The translations under genes were made by a program, and so were the position numbers. DNA of 64,000 nucleotides from JAWLBY01 sp041687455 (GTDB taxonomy: Bacteria > Pseudomonadota > Gammaproteobacteria > Xanthomonadales > Xanthomonadaceae): contig JAWLBY010000006.1 in the NCBI GenBank assembly GCA_041687455.1, forward strand, positions 127,289 to 191,288. The letters are read 5' to 3'. How positions within the stretch are numbered: the stretch's first letter is position 1; the number at the start of each line of letters is the position of its first letter. Below the pieces are notes generated by a model, which did no database searches, had not been told where the DNA came from, and saw only the letters and a list, made by a program, of their open reading frames with translations. Below, piece after piece: positions 25,389 to 35,030 of this stretch.

Positions 25389-25863
25389 GTCTGACGAACA
25401 GCACCGGCGGCGTGTGCCGAGGCGTGTGCCGCTGCGTCGCAACTCGCGGACCACGAACGGTGTGACCAGGCGGAGTGCCCCGATGCGTGCATTCCGCCGC
25501 TCCGTCCGCACGCCTGCCGTGCAATCTGCAGCCGTGACAGCATGGTCGACAGCGCTGCCGCAGCACCGCGGCCCGCCGCGAGGTGACAGACCGTCATTAC
25601 CGCGGCAGCCGGGGAGGAGCTGATCGCTGCAGCGCCCGGACCGCACAAGCCGGCTCAACTATGTGTTGCAAACGATTGAACTTACTGCCAACCGGTCGTG
25701 CTCGTTTGAGTTTACATAATATGCATTATGCGCACTTGTGGGATGCGCCACAGAGCGGCCTGCTGCCGCGTGGCACACGCGCCGCCGGCTCCGTGCAGGT
25801 TTCGTGAATGCTGGCCGGGAAACTGCATGGTCCGGCTACTCGCCATCCTGAGGAACCTCCGCC
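25389..25863. other. Long intergenic region after xfp
   Basis: This 475-bp gap contains an unusually AT-rich patch at 25660-25735. It includes the near-palindrome CATAAT-ATGC-ATTATG (25715-25730), which also resembles a -10 box, and a partial direct repeat TTGAACTTAC / TTGAGTTTAC (25676 and 25706). No gene is supported. The patch likely holds the promoter of the next gene. Confidence 0.5.
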
Positions 25864-26334
25864 ATGCAAAGCTCCGCAGCGCTCGTCGATGCCACGGACC
25901 AGGACGCGCTGATGCGCACGTCGCTGGTCGAGCTTACCGTCGGCGTGCAGCTCGCGTTGCCATGGGCGTGGGTCCGCAACGGGATATTCGGTGGCGTCGA
26001 GGTCGAGGACGTCAAGGCGTTCGCCAAATGGCTGGGACGGCCGGTGCGGTTCGTCGTGCTGGCGCCGTGGGAAGTTTCCCGCGCACTGGCCGACACCGAA
26101 GTCGACCTCGCCATCGGCGGCATCCAGGCCGACCGCGCGCTGCGCAAGGTCGCGCTGAGCTGCTCCTATTCGCCGCACCGCCTGACCCGTGGCGAGCTGC
26201 TGCACTCGGCCGATCAGCACCCGCACGTCTGGGCGATCCCGCGCGAGTCGTCGGCGCTGTTCGCGACGCTGGCGTTCTACCTGTGGATGGTCCGCAAGGC
26301 CGAGCCGCGGCGCGCCGCGCTCAGCGTCCACTAA
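25864..26334 (+). CDS. Truncated solute-binding (SBP_bac_3-like) protein
   Basis: The 156-residue product resembles the first lobe of a family-3 periplasmic binding protein: LTVGVQLALPWAWVRNGIFGGVEVEDVKAFAKWLG is the lobe start, shown as the blocks LTVGVQLALPW and GVEVEDVKAFAKWLG, then VSRALADTEVDLAIGGIQ and VALSCSYSPH. In full-length proteins a second lobe of about 100 residues follows; here it is mostly missing and the end is only about 40 residues. There is no signal peptide, so a cytoplasmic protein or a remnant is likely. GGAACCTCCGCC precedes the start. It may be a degraded sensor or a single-domain small-molecule binder. Confidence 0.6.
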   Translation: MQSSAALVDATDQDALMRTSLVELTVGVQLALPWAWVRNGIFGGVEVEDVKAFAKWLGRPVRFVVLAPWEVSRALADTEVDLAIGGIQADRALRKVALSCSYSPHRLTRGELLHSADQHPHVWAIPRESSALFATLAFYLWMVRKAEPRRAALSVH

Positions 26335-26495
26335 CGGCGGCACTCGCAGCGCTCCGGAATCTGCCCGGCTGCGTCCGCTGACCGGCACCACAGCCCGGCT
26401 GTGGTTGTTGGCTAACCGCCAGGAATGGCGGCACGGCACAGCGAATCAGCACGCGATTTGAAAGCGCCCACCACGGGCGCCGTGCAGCAAGCGGC

Positions 26496-26834
26496 TCAAT
26501 CCGTCTCGCCGTCTTCGTCTTCGCCGTCTTCGTCTTCGCCGTCTTCGTCGGTGTCGGTGCCCGCCAGATAGCGGTCGAATTCGCTCCGGCTCAGGCTCGC
26601 GTCGCGGTCCTTGTCGAACTCATCGAACCGGCCGGCGAGCGCATGGCCGGCGGGAATCTCGTCACGACGGATCACCCCGTCGGCGTCGCGGTCCAGCTCA
26701 CTGAAGTTCGACTGCGGCAGTTCACTGCCGATCGGATTGACGACTGGCTCGGGCGGCATCGGCACCACCGCCGCACTGCCGAGCAGACCCCAGCAAGCCA
26801 GTACCGCGACCGCCCACCGCGTTGGTCCGTTCAT
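26496..26834 (-). CDS. Small secreted EF-hand protein with acidic repeat tail
   Basis: The 112-residue product has a signal-like hydrophobic N-terminus (AVLACWGLLGSAAVV, about residues 10-24), then two EF-hand-like calcium loops (DRDADGVIRRDE, about 49-60, and DKDRDASLSRSE, about 73-84). The second lacks the usual Gly and is weaker. The tail is a stretch of (D/E)-rich repeats (TDTDEDGEDEDGEDEDGETD), encoded by a tandem 15-bp repeat. It may bind Ca2+ outside the inner membrane. It shares the minus strand with a lipoprotein gene that starts 490 bp upstream. Confidence 0.75.
   Translation of the reverse strand: MNGPTRWAVAVLACWGLLGSAAVVPMPPEPVVNPIGSELPQSNFSELDRDADGVIRRDEIPAGHALAGRFDEFDKDRDASLSRSEFDRYLAGTDTDEDGEDEDGEDEDGETD
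26511..26550 (+). repeat. Tandem 15-bp repeat in the EF-hand gene tail
   Basis: The unit GTCTTCGTCTTCGCC occurs twice in full (26511-26525, 26526-26540) and once in part. On the coding strand it encodes the acidic EDEDG repeat. Such repeats expand and contract by slippage, so the tail length may vary between strains. Confidence 0.85.
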
Positions 26835-26926
26835 GCCCGCCTCCGCCGCTCACGCTGGTTCGGACAAGGCACAGCAGATCGCATGCCAGCCGTCGACGCG
26901 CCCCTGCGTCGACGCCGACTCGCGAA

Positions 26927-27325
26927 TCAGTCGAGGTAGGCGTATTCGATTCGCTCGGCGACCACCATCGCCTGCTGGTAACGCTTCTCGGCCTTCGCGA
27001 TGCAGGCGACCCGTGCGTCGTGGCCGAGCGTCTCGCAGCCTTTCCTGCTGACGTCGTAATCGGCGCGCGCCTGGGCACGCGCAATTTCGCGCTCGCCGGC
27101 GAGCGCCGTTTCGTGTGCGCGACGGCGTGCGACGGCAACCGCTTCGGCCGCCCGCAGATAGGCGTCGGCTGCGCGCCGGCGAACGTCGTCGACCTGCTGC
27201 TGGCTCGCCACCCGGACATCAGCCGCGGTCAGTGCCCCGGCTGCGGCCGCCTCGTCGTGGCAGCCGCTGAGCGTGCCGGCCAGCGCTGCCGCAGCGGCAA
27301 CGACAAACACGGCGCGGACGCTCAT
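26927..27325 (-). CDS. Putative lipoprotein, helical (132 aa)
   Basis: The N-terminus has a hydrophobic segment ending in LSGC (about residues 17-22), a convincing lipobox, so the protein should be membrane-anchored after processing. The mature part is a long charged helix rich in Arg, Ala and Glu (QQVDDVRRRAADAYLRAAEAVAVARRRAHETA), given here only as an example of its composition, and ends in a region with two cysteines (KGCETLGHDARVACIAKAEK), perhaps a disulfide. I do not recognise a family. It overlaps the upstream DUF1328-like gene by four bases, which supports both reading frames. Confidence 0.7.
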   Translation of the reverse strand: MSVRAVFVVAAAAALAGTLSGCHDEAAAAGALTAADVRVASQQQVDDVRRRAADAYLRAAEAVAVARRRAHETALAGEREIARAQARADYDVSRKGCETLGHDARVACIAKAEKRYQQAMVVAERIEYAYLD

Positions 27326-27534
27326 GGCGACCGGCGCGACAACCGATGCGCCGGTGCATGGCGCGCAGGCGGGCTCGCCGGCTCACCGCCGAACACCACC
27401 GAGACGACGAACACAGCGGCGAACAGCACGAACAGCAGTTCGGCGACATTTCCGACCGGCCGCGACATTTCGCCGATCGCAACCAGTGCCGCCGTCACCG
27501 AGAACCCAAGCGAAGCCATTGCGACCACGGGCAT
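27322..27534 (-). CDS. DUF1328-like small membrane protein (70 aa)
   Basis: The 70-residue protein has two short hydrophobic segments (about residues 4-22 and 33-48) and a basic, proline- and histidine-rich tail. The second segment, AELLFVLFAAVFVVSVVFG, is very like the core of UPF0391/DUF1328 proteins (small inner-membrane proteins linked with envelope stress). The first segment is less typical (it lacks the F.G..GAA motif), so this is a distant or altered relative. The four-base overlap with the downstream lipoprotein gene indicates cotranscription. Confidence 0.6.
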   Translation of the reverse strand: MPVVAMASLGFSVTAALVAIGEMSRPVGNVAELLFVLFAAVFVVSVVFGGEPASPPARHAPAHRLSRRSP

Positions 27535-27877
27535 GGCAGTTCTCCGAATCGGGAAAGTTTTCTCGTGCCCGCTTGCCAGCAGGACTCATGCCAATCCGGT
27601 CCGTTGCAGCAACGACGCGGGCGCGCGGCTGCAGCGATCGCTGCCGATGCAGTAGCGCCGTGCAGCCTGCATTCCGCCCCGACGTCGATCCTGCAAAGCG
27701 CGACATCGATGGTGGTCGGTGTTTCCGCTGCCCGCGGGTTTGCCGGAGCCATGCAGTTGGCATGAACGGTGCTGAAGCCGGGTGCCACGGTCCACCGAAG
27801 CTGCAACCGCTCCATGCGGTTCGGTCCGGTGCGACTGCTGCCCTCCCCTCGTTCCGTTGTCCCCAGGAGACGATTCA
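27535..27877. other. Divergent intergenic region (343 bp)
   Basis: The gap separates the minus-strand DUF1328-like gene from the plus-strand BON gene. It contains the sigma-54-like site at 27758-27773. No other gene or RNA is seen. It should carry promoters in both directions. Confidence 0.5.
27758..27773 (+). promoter_or_regulatory. Candidate sigma-54 promoter upstream of BON gene
   Basis: The sequence TGGCATGAACGGTGCT matches the sigma-54 consensus TGGCAYR-N4-TTGCW at every position except the first T of the -12 block. The invariant GG (-24) and GC (-12) are correctly spaced. It lies about 105 bp ahead of the BON gene start. A sigma-54 activator gene (31708) lies nearby. Chance matches are possible. 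Confidence 0.5.
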
Positions 27878-29038
27878 ATGAAAGCGACCCCCCACTTGCC
27901 CCGCCGCCTCGGTCTGGCAATCGCGCTGGCGCTGGCCGTGCCCGGACTTGCCCTCGCCCAGAGCGACCGCTACCAGGAGCAGAGCGCACGACAGCAGGAA
28001 CAACGCGACGCCCGTTACATGTCGCAGAGCAGTGACCGTGACCGGCAGATGGATCAGCGGCGCAGCAGCGAGCAGCGCTACACGCAGACGGGCTACCGCA
28101 AGCAGCTCAAGGATCGTCCGGGCCAGTCGGCCACCGACGCCCGCCGCGAAGCGGTTGTCTGGACCAGCTTCGCGCTGAACGATCAACTTCGGGAATCCGA
28201 ACTGGACGTCGAAGTGCGCAGCGGGCGCGCGAAGCTGAGCGGAATGGTCGAGTCGCAGGTCGAACGCGACCTCGCCGAGCAGATCGCGCTGTCGGTCGAG
28301 GGCATCGAGCGGATCGACAACCAGATCCGGATCGACGCGAACTACCGTCCGGTCGCCAGCCGGATGGATCGCGACACCCGCAACCTCCGTGAATCCGACC
28401 GTGATTTCTCGACCTCGTTGAGCGATGCGACGACCACCGCCAAGGTCAAGTCGAAATTGCTCTGGAACACCCGCACCGACGGACTCGACATCAGCGTCGA
28501 CACGCTGTTCGGCCGCGTCACGCTGACCGGCACCGCCGACAGCCAGAGCTCAAAATCACTCGCCGAGCGGATCGCCCGCGACACCGAGGGTGTGGTCTCG
28601 GTCGAGAACCGGCTGAACGTATCGGCGGAAGGCATCGCGTCGACGCCTGCCGAAGACCGCGCCACCTACATCAGTCGCGAGGATCGCGAAGAGCGCCGTA
28701 TCCGCGAGGAGGCTCGTACCGGTGAGCGTACCGCGTTCGAATCCGACCTGGACGAGACGGCCCGGGTCGACCGCGAGAGCGAGGGCATCGATCGCCCGGA
28801 CGGCTGGATCACGACCAAGGTCAAGAGCACGCTGCTGTTCTCGCGCTCGGTCGATGGCTTCGACATCGATGTCAGTACCAGCGACGGTGTCGTGATGCTG
28901 AAAGGCAATGTCGACACACAGCAGGAGAAGCAACTGGCGGTGCAACTCGCACGCGACGTGGTCGGCGTGCGCCGTGTCGACGCCTCGCAACTGGCGATTG
29001 CACCCGAGGAGCGCGTGGCCGGACAGGATTACGACTGA
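27878..29038 (+). CDS. Periplasmic protein with three BON domains
   Basis: The 386-residue product has a signal peptide (MKATPHLPRRLGLAIALALAVPGLALAQ) followed by a charged Gln/Arg-rich linker. Three BON (OsmY-type) domains follow at about 85-155, 185-250 and 305-375; each shows a DxxV/LxxxxGxVxS/T-type pattern such as LDVEVRSGRAKLSGMVES, LDISVDTLFGRVTLTGTA and FDIDVSTSDGVVMLKGNVD. BON domains bind phospholipid membranes; OsmY-like proteins protect against osmotic and envelope stress. CAGGAGA precedes the ATG. The adjoining CsbD gene (30 bp downstream) is probably in the same operon. Confidence 0.9.
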   Translation: MKATPHLPRRLGLAIALALAVPGLALAQSDRYQEQSARQQEQRDARYMSQSSDRDRQMDQRRSSEQRYTQTGYRKQLKDRPGQSATDARREAVVWTSFALNDQLRESELDVEVRSGRAKLSGMVESQVERDLAEQIALSVEGIERIDNQIRIDANYRPVASRMDRDTRNLRESDRDFSTSLSDATTTAKVKSKLLWNTRTDGLDISVDTLFGRVTLTGTADSQSSKSLAERIARDTEGVVSVENRLNVSAEGIASTPAEDRATYISREDREERRIREEARTGERTAFESDLDETARVDRESEGIDRPDGWITTKVKSTLLFSRSVDGFDIDVSTSDGVVMLKGNVDTQQEKQLAVQLARDVVGVRRVDASQLAIAPEERVAGQDYD

Positions 29039-29068
29039 CGACCACGGATCAACAACAGGAGACCTGCA

Positions 29069-29266
29069 ATGAACAAGGACCGCATCGAAGGCAACTGGAA
29101 GCAGCTCAAGGGACGCATCAAGGAGAAATGGGGCGAGCTGACCGACGACGACCTGGACGTCGCCGCCGGCCACCGCGAATATCTGGTCGGCAAGCTGCAG
29201 GAGCGCTACGGCATCGCACGCGACCAGGCCGAGCAACGGGTGCGCGATTTCGAGCGCGACCTGTGA
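29069..29266 (+). CDS. CsbD-family stress protein
   Basis: The 65-residue protein matches CsbD/YjbJ: the N-terminal block NKDRIEGNWKQLKGRIKEKWG (given in parts: RIEGNWKQLKG and KEKWGELTDDD) and a C-terminal helical region ending DQAEQRVRDFERDL. CsbD is among the most abundant small proteins in stationary-phase and stressed cells, with unknown mechanism. A GGAG ribosome site precedes the start. It lies 30 bp behind the BON gene and is followed by a strong terminator. Confidence 0.95.
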   Translation: MNKDRIEGNWKQLKGRIKEKWGELTDDDLDVAAGHREYLVGKLQERYGIARDQAEQRVRDFERDL

Positions 29267-29270
29267 TTGC

Positions 29271-29299
29271 GCGCGGGCCGCACGGCCCGCGCTTTCTCT
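29271..29299 (+). terminator. Rho-independent terminator after csbD
   Basis: A perfect 9-bp stem (GCGCGGGCC/GGCCCGCGC) with loop GCAC is followed by a T-rich run (TTTCTCT). It begins four bases after the csbD stop and closes the BON-csbD unit. Confidence 0.85.
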
Positions 29300-29419
29300 G
29301 TATCGACGCCACGGGCGACCCGGCCGATCGGGCCGCCCGTGCGGTTGCGGCTGCAGCGCCTGCAGCCGTGACGCCGCGGCACCGTCGCTGAACTGCGCTC
29401 GATCCGCCACCATCAGCCG

Positions 29420-30166
29420 ATGCCACCGGGACTTCTTGGCGAGGCACTGGTCGAACTGCTGATGCTGCTGCTTGTCAGCGCCAGCCTGTTCCTCGCGCTG
29501 GGCCGCTACGTGCGGCACCGTTCGCCACACTGGATCTTGCCGCTCGAACGCCACCGGATCCGCGTGCTGTTCGCGCTGAGCGCGGCGGTCCTCGCGCTGA
29601 AGGTCAGCGCCACGGTGCTCTTCGGCGACCCGGGGCCGGTTGACGAAGCGCTGATGCACGGCATTCGCGCGCTGGTACCGCCGCAATGGCTCGGCGCGTT
29701 CACCACGATCACCAACAGTGGATCCACTGCCGTGCTGGCACCGATGACGGCGCTGTTGGTCGCGCTGCTGTGGCTCGCCGGCCGACGCTACGAGGCCGGG
29801 CTGTTGGGCGGCTCGATGGCCTGCGGCTGGCTGCTGGTCTACGTGGTCAAGCATGCGGTCGGGCGCGACCGGCCGGCGCTCTGGGAAACCGACTGGTACT
29901 GGGGCAGCAGTTTCCCGAGCGGGCACACGCTGTCGACCGCGGTGTTTGCAACTGCAGCGGTTCTGATCGCCCGCCGCATGTGGCCCGCATCACGGCCGTA
30001 CGTGGTCACGCTCGCGGCCTCGTGGATCACGGCAGTCGCGGCGTCACGGCTCGTGCTCGGCGTCCACTGGCCGACCGACGTACTGGCCGCAGCGGCGATC
30101 GGCAGCTTCCTGCCGTTGCTGCTCGCAGCCATCTTGCGGGTCCTGCAACACCGGCTGTCGCAATGA
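29420..30166 (+). CDS. PAP2-family phosphatase (lipid phosphatase)
   Basis: The 248-residue inner-membrane protein has about six membrane helices and the three PAP2 acid-phosphatase signatures: KHAVGRDRPAL (about residues 148-158), SFPSGHTLSTAV (about 170-181, with the active His) and SRLVLGVHWPTDVLAA (about 210-225, with the second His). Such enzymes dephosphorylate undecaprenyl pyrophosphate, phosphatidate or related lipids. The first helical segment (ALVELLMLLLVSASLFLAL) is the start. It stands alone between two terminators and a convergent gene. The specific substrate is uncertain. Confidence 0.92.
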   Translation: MPPGLLGEALVELLMLLLVSASLFLALGRYVRHRSPHWILPLERHRIRVLFALSAAVLALKVSATVLFGDPGPVDEALMHGIRALVPPQWLGAFTTITNSGSTAVLAPMTALLVALLWLAGRRYEAGLLGGSMACGWLLVYVVKHAVGRDRPALWETDWYWGSSFPSGHTLSTAVFATAAVLIARRMWPASRPYVVTLAASWITAVAASRLVLGVHWPTDVLAAAAIGSFLPLLLAAILRVLQHRLSQ

Positions 30167-30182
30167 ATCGTCCGGACGAAGT

Positions 30183-30467
30183 TCAGTCGGCGCCGAGCTG
30201 GCGCAGCGCCTGCTGCAGCGCCCGCACCGCCTCGTCGTCTTCCGGATTGTGATCCATCCGCGGCTCGCCGAGGCTGCCGCCGCGACCCTGCAGCGCAACC
30301 TGCCAGTTGCGCAGCAGTTCCTTCTTCTCGGCCAGGCTCAGGCTCGGATCGGCCAGCACGTCCTGTGGCCGCGGATAGAACCGTTCCGGTGCACGCAGAC
30401 TCTGCTCGCGCTGCCGGCCTTCCTGCTCGCTCGCCTCCACTTCACTGCGCGGAACGTCGGCCATCAT
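30183..30467 (-). CDS. Small hydrophilic hypothetical protein (94 aa)
   Basis: The product is hydrophilic and helical, with clusters of Glu, Arg and Gln (SEVEASEQEGRQREQSL and SLAEKKELLRNWQVAL), a DPSLSLAEKKELL motif and a C-terminal NPEDDEAVRALQQALRQLG. Three ATG codons occur in a row (30470, 30467, 30464); CCGGAGA lies just upstream, so the second is preferred for spacing. No family is recognised, but its position at the end of the BON/DUF1328 minus-strand group suggests the same stress context. Confidence 0.75.
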   Translation of the reverse strand: MMADVPRSEVEASEQEGRQREQSLRAPERFYPRPQDVLADPSLSLAEKKELLRNWQVALQGRGGSLGEPRMDHNPEDDEAVRALQQALRQLGAD

Positions 30468-30483
30468 CATTTCTCCGGGGGTT

Positions 30484-31311
30484 TCAGACGTTGATCCGGA
30501 TACGGCTGCTGTCGACCGCGCGGACGCCGCCAATACCGGCCGCGATCTCGACCGCGAGGTCGAGTTCGGTCCGGTTCGCGACCAGGCCGCTGAGAATGAC
30601 GACGCCGTCTGCCACGTCGACCTCGAGATCGAGTCCTTCGACGTTTGATGCATACAGCAGCGCCGAGCGCACCTTGAACTGCAGCCAGTGATCGACCAGC
30701 CACGGCAGCGGACGACGCATGCCCTGCCCCGCCCGCTGGTGGGCGACCGCAATCCGGTTATCGACCGTGCGCACGCCGAATGTGCGCGCGGCGATCCGCC
30801 CTGCCGTCTCCTGCGCGCGTCGGCTCGGGGCGAAGCCGCGCAGCACCACGGTGCCACCGCTGACGCTGACATCGACGTCGAGCGCGGCAACCGCATGGCT
30901 GCTGCGAAGCTGCGCGGCGACCGCCAGGGCCAGCGCGACGTCACCTCTGGCTCCCAGTGCCGCGCTGTGCCGTCCCAGCCAGCGGGCGCGGTCGGGTTCC
31001 ACCAGCAAACGATTGTCGACGGCGCCGACGCCGCCGATGCTGCGCGCCAGCCGCGCCGCCAGCTCCCGCTCGAGGCCGCTGTCGACGCTGCCGGTGAGCC
31101 GTACCCGCCCATGCTCGACTGCAACGGCGATGTCGAACGGGCGCAGTGCACGATGCAGCGCGATCACCACGTCGACCTGCCGACGCAGTGACTCGTCCGA
31201 TTCGCGCGCACCGCCGACATCGGTCGGAAACGCCGCCAGCATCAGGCCGATCGCGAAGCCGACGCCGAGCACGATGCCGTAGCCACTGAGTCGCGCGATC
31301 GGTCGCATCAT
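30484..31311 (-). CDS. BON-domain membrane-anchored protein (275 aa)
   Basis: This protein has an N-terminal membrane anchor or signal (about residues 9-27, GYGIVLGVGFAIGLMLAA), then three BON domains at about 50-105, 120-190 and 215-275. Each has the pattern of a beta-strand, a helix and GxVxS/LxGxV, for example VAVEHGRVRLTGSVDSG, VSVSGGTVVLRGFAPS and VDVADGVVILSGLVANR. It resembles the other BON protein in the window, in the same stress-related context. The DUF1328 gene lies eight bases upstream in the same direction, so the two are probably cotranscribed. Confidence 0.85.
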   Translation of the reverse strand: MMRPIARLSGYGIVLGVGFAIGLMLAAFPTDVGGARESDESLRRQVDVVIALHRALRPFDIAVAVEHGRVRLTGSVDSGLERELAARLARSIGGVGAVDNRLLVEPDRARWLGRHSAALGARGDVALALAVAAQLRSSHAVAALDVDVSVSGGTVVLRGFAPSRRAQETAGRIAARTFGVRTVDNRIAVAHQRAGQGMRRPLPWLVDHWLQFKVRSALLYASNVEGLDLEVDVADGVVILSGLVANRTELDLAVEIAAGIGGVRAVDSSRIRINV

Positions 31312-31319
31312 TCATGGCC

Positions 31320-31517
31320 TCAGGCCGGGGGTGGTCGGCGTCCGGCCACCAGCGCGGCAACGAACGCCACCAGGAACAGCAGCGCCAGCGTCTGCGCGAC
31401 CCAGGTCGCGGCCCCGGCCACGGCCGGGAATCCGAGCACTGCGGCGATCAACGCCACGACCAGACAGGCCAGCGCATAGAGCAACACACATCCTCCTGCC
31501 GCGATGCGGTTCCGCAT
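31320..31517 (-). CDS. DUF1328 (UPF0391) small membrane protein (65 aa)
   Basis: The 65-residue product shows the whole UPF0391 pattern: LACLVVALIAAVLGFPAVAGAATWVAQTLALLFLVAFVAAL, described here in blocks VALIAAVLGFPAVAGAA (first membrane segment) and TLALLFLVAFVAAL (second). Members are very small, two-helix inner-membrane proteins of unknown function, common next to BON and CsbD genes. The GCAGGAGGATGTG stretch ahead of the ATG is a good ribosome site. Confidence 0.9.
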   Translation of the reverse strand: MRNRIAAGGCVLLYALACLVVALIAAVLGFPAVAGAATWVAQTLALLFLVAFVAALVAGRRPPPA

Positions 31518-31634
31518 GGAGCACTACAAGCGGCATGCCAAGGACGACCGTATGCAAAGCGCCGCGATTTCAATTGCTTGCAAAACTTTCACTAGTTTCG
31601 GATCGCGCGTTGTCGCGTGATCGGCCTTGTGTTT

Positions 31635-31651
31635 CCATGCAATTTGCATGG
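31635..31651. promoter_or_regulatory. 17-bp palindrome upstream of the AlgB-like gene
   Basis: CCATGCAA-T-TTGCATGG is a perfect inverted repeat with one central base. It lies 57 bp before the AlgB-like start and 118 bp before the divergent DUF1328 start. It is a candidate operator for a regulator of either gene, possibly an autoregulatory site. Confidence 0.5.
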
Positions 31652-31707
31652 CGCCCGCGATGTGTCTTCGCGCCCGTTTTTCCCGCACATCCCGCAGGTT
31701 TCACACG

Positions 31708-33065
<1,358 letters not shown>

Positions 33066-33066
<1 letters not shown>

Positions 33067-34871
33067 TGCGTCTTCGCACCCGCCTGCTGCTCGGCTTCGG
33101 CGCGGTTCTGGCGACTGCGGTGATCGGTCTCGGATTGAGTCTCGGCAGTGCCCGCGAGCTCGCCGACGCCAGTCGCCGGATGGTCGAGCAGAACTTCGTC
33201 GCGATCGATGTCGCCTCCGACCTGCGCCGGCTGTCCGAAGCGCAGCAACTGGCGCTGACCGAGCGGTTGTCGGTGCCGGGTGCGAGCGCGCTCGACCTGC
33301 TGCCCGTGTTCGAGCAGGACGCTCGGCAGTTGCTCGCACGCGCCACCCGGCCGCGCCAGAGCGTGCTCGAGCTCGAGCAGTTGCAGCGCGCTGACGCCGC
33401 GCTGAGCAAGTTGCGGATCGCGGTCGAGGAAGCGTCACTGCGCGACAGCGACAGTGCCGGCGTGCCGACCGCCGTGATCGACGCGCTGCTGGTACTGCGC
33501 GATTCGGCGTTGTCGCTGTACCGGCTCAACCACGAAGCGATGCTGCGCGCCGGCAAGTCGATCAGCACGCAGGCCCAGCGACTGAGTCTCGCGCTCGGCC
33601 TGCTGGCCGGCTTCACGGTGCTGATCGGCGTAATCGCATCGGTGCGGCTGGCGCAGCGGCTCAGCGAGCCGATGGAGCGGCTGGCGCGGGCGGTGCAGCG
33701 GGTCAGCCAGCAGGATTTCGAAGCCCGGGTCGGGCCGAGCGGTGTCCGCGAGGTCGACAGCGTCGCCCGCAGCTTCAACGACATGACCGCGGCACTGCGT
33801 CGCTTCCATGCGATCAACCTCGACCGCCTGCTCGACGAACGCCGCCGGCTCGACGCGGTGATCGCCGACATCGACGACGGCCTGGTGCTGTTCGACGAGC
33901 ACGGCCGGATCGAACGGATGAATCCGGTCGCCGCGCTGCAACTGCGCCTCGATGCCGACACCGCGCTATGGCGCACGCTGGAGCAGCTCGGCGCGCTACC
34001 GGAACTGGCCCGGGCAATCCGGACGCTGCTCGACGATCCGAACGCTCCGTTGCCGGCCCATCCGGAACTCAGTGTCGGCGACGGCGCCGACCAGCGCACA
34101 CTGCTCTATTCGCTGTTGCCGTTCAGCGAGAGCCAGCGACCGGGCGTGATCCTGGTGCTGCGCGACGTCACCGAGGCGCGCCGTTTCGAGCATTTGCGGA
34201 CCCAGTTCGTGTTGCGTGCCTCGCACGAGCTGCGCACGCCGATCACCAGCATGCGGATGGCACTCGGGCTGCTGCAGGCCAAGTCGCCGTTCGCGAAAGG
34301 CACCCGCGAGGAGGAACTGTTCTCGACGCTGGTCGAGGAAATGCAGCGCATGATGACGTTGAACGAGCGCCTGCTCGATCTGTCGCGACTGTACTCGGGC
34401 ACCGCGCCGCTCGAACTCGGCGCTATCGACCCGCGCGAACTGTTGCGCCGGGTCACCAGCCGCTTCGAACTCCCGGCGAAGGAAGCCGGTGTCGTGCTGA
34501 CGCTCGACCTCAGCGACGAGCTGCCCGAGATCGACGTCGACATCAGTGCCATCGATCGCGTGCTCGACAACCTCGTCAGCAACGCGCTGCGGCACACGCC
34601 GAGCGGCGGGCGGGTCGAGGTCGGCGCACGGCGCCGCGGCGGTGAGATCGAGATATCGGTCGCCGACACCGGCGATGGCATTCCGGCACCCGAGCAGGCG
34701 CGCGTGTTCGAACCGTTCGTGCAGGTCGGGCGCAAGGCCGGCGGAAGCGGGCTCGGCCTTGCGATCAGCCGCGAGATCGTGCAGCAACACGGCGGACGGA
34801 TCCGGCTGTTCTCGGCGCCCGGAAGCGGCTCGACCTTCGTCGTGTCACTGCCGCTCGGCGGCGTCGGCTGA
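33066..34871 (+). CDS. kinB: Membrane sensor histidine kinase (KinB-like)
   Basis: The 601-residue inner-membrane kinase has membrane helices at about 8-28 and 180-205, with a periplasmic helical sensor between. A HAMP segment (about 207-260), a PAS domain (about 262-360) and a HisKA dimerisation domain follow, with the phospho-His in RASHELRTPI (near residue 388). The ATPase has an N box (DNLVSNALRHT), G1 (DTGDGIP) and G2 (GGSGLGLAIS). It phosphorylates or dephosphorylates the AlgB-like regulator whose stop codon it overlaps by one base (TGATG). The layout is the same as in KinB of pseudomonads, which senses envelope and cell-wall state; the ligand here is unknown. Confidence 0.9.
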
Positions 34872-35030
34872 GCGGATGCCGCCGATCCGCCCGCCTGTCG
34901 GCCATCCTGCGACGTCTGCGGCGGGACCCTGTTCGAAACCCACCGACTGTCGCTACGCAGCCGTAACCGCCAAGCACTACACTAGCGGTTCCGCCGACCC
35001 CGGCCGCCAACGGTTCCCCGTTTCGTCCCG

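Noticed and set aside
22728..25658. Minus-strand open frame of 976 codons opposite ackA/xfp
   Set aside because: Shadow of two well-identified enzymes.
25715..25730. CATAAT-ATGC-ATTATG as a perfect operator palindrome
   Set aside because: The arms pair but the centre is not symmetric, and the patch is more likely part of a promoter -10 region.
26511..26550. Short direct repeats as a CRISPR array
   Set aside because: The repeats are coding, tandem and without spacers; they make the acidic tail of the EF-hand protein.
31525..31540. Sigma-54-like TGGCATGCCGCTTGTA on the minus strand upstream of the DUF1328 gene
   Set aside because: The invariant -12 GC is GT, and the transcript start would fall on or inside the start codon.
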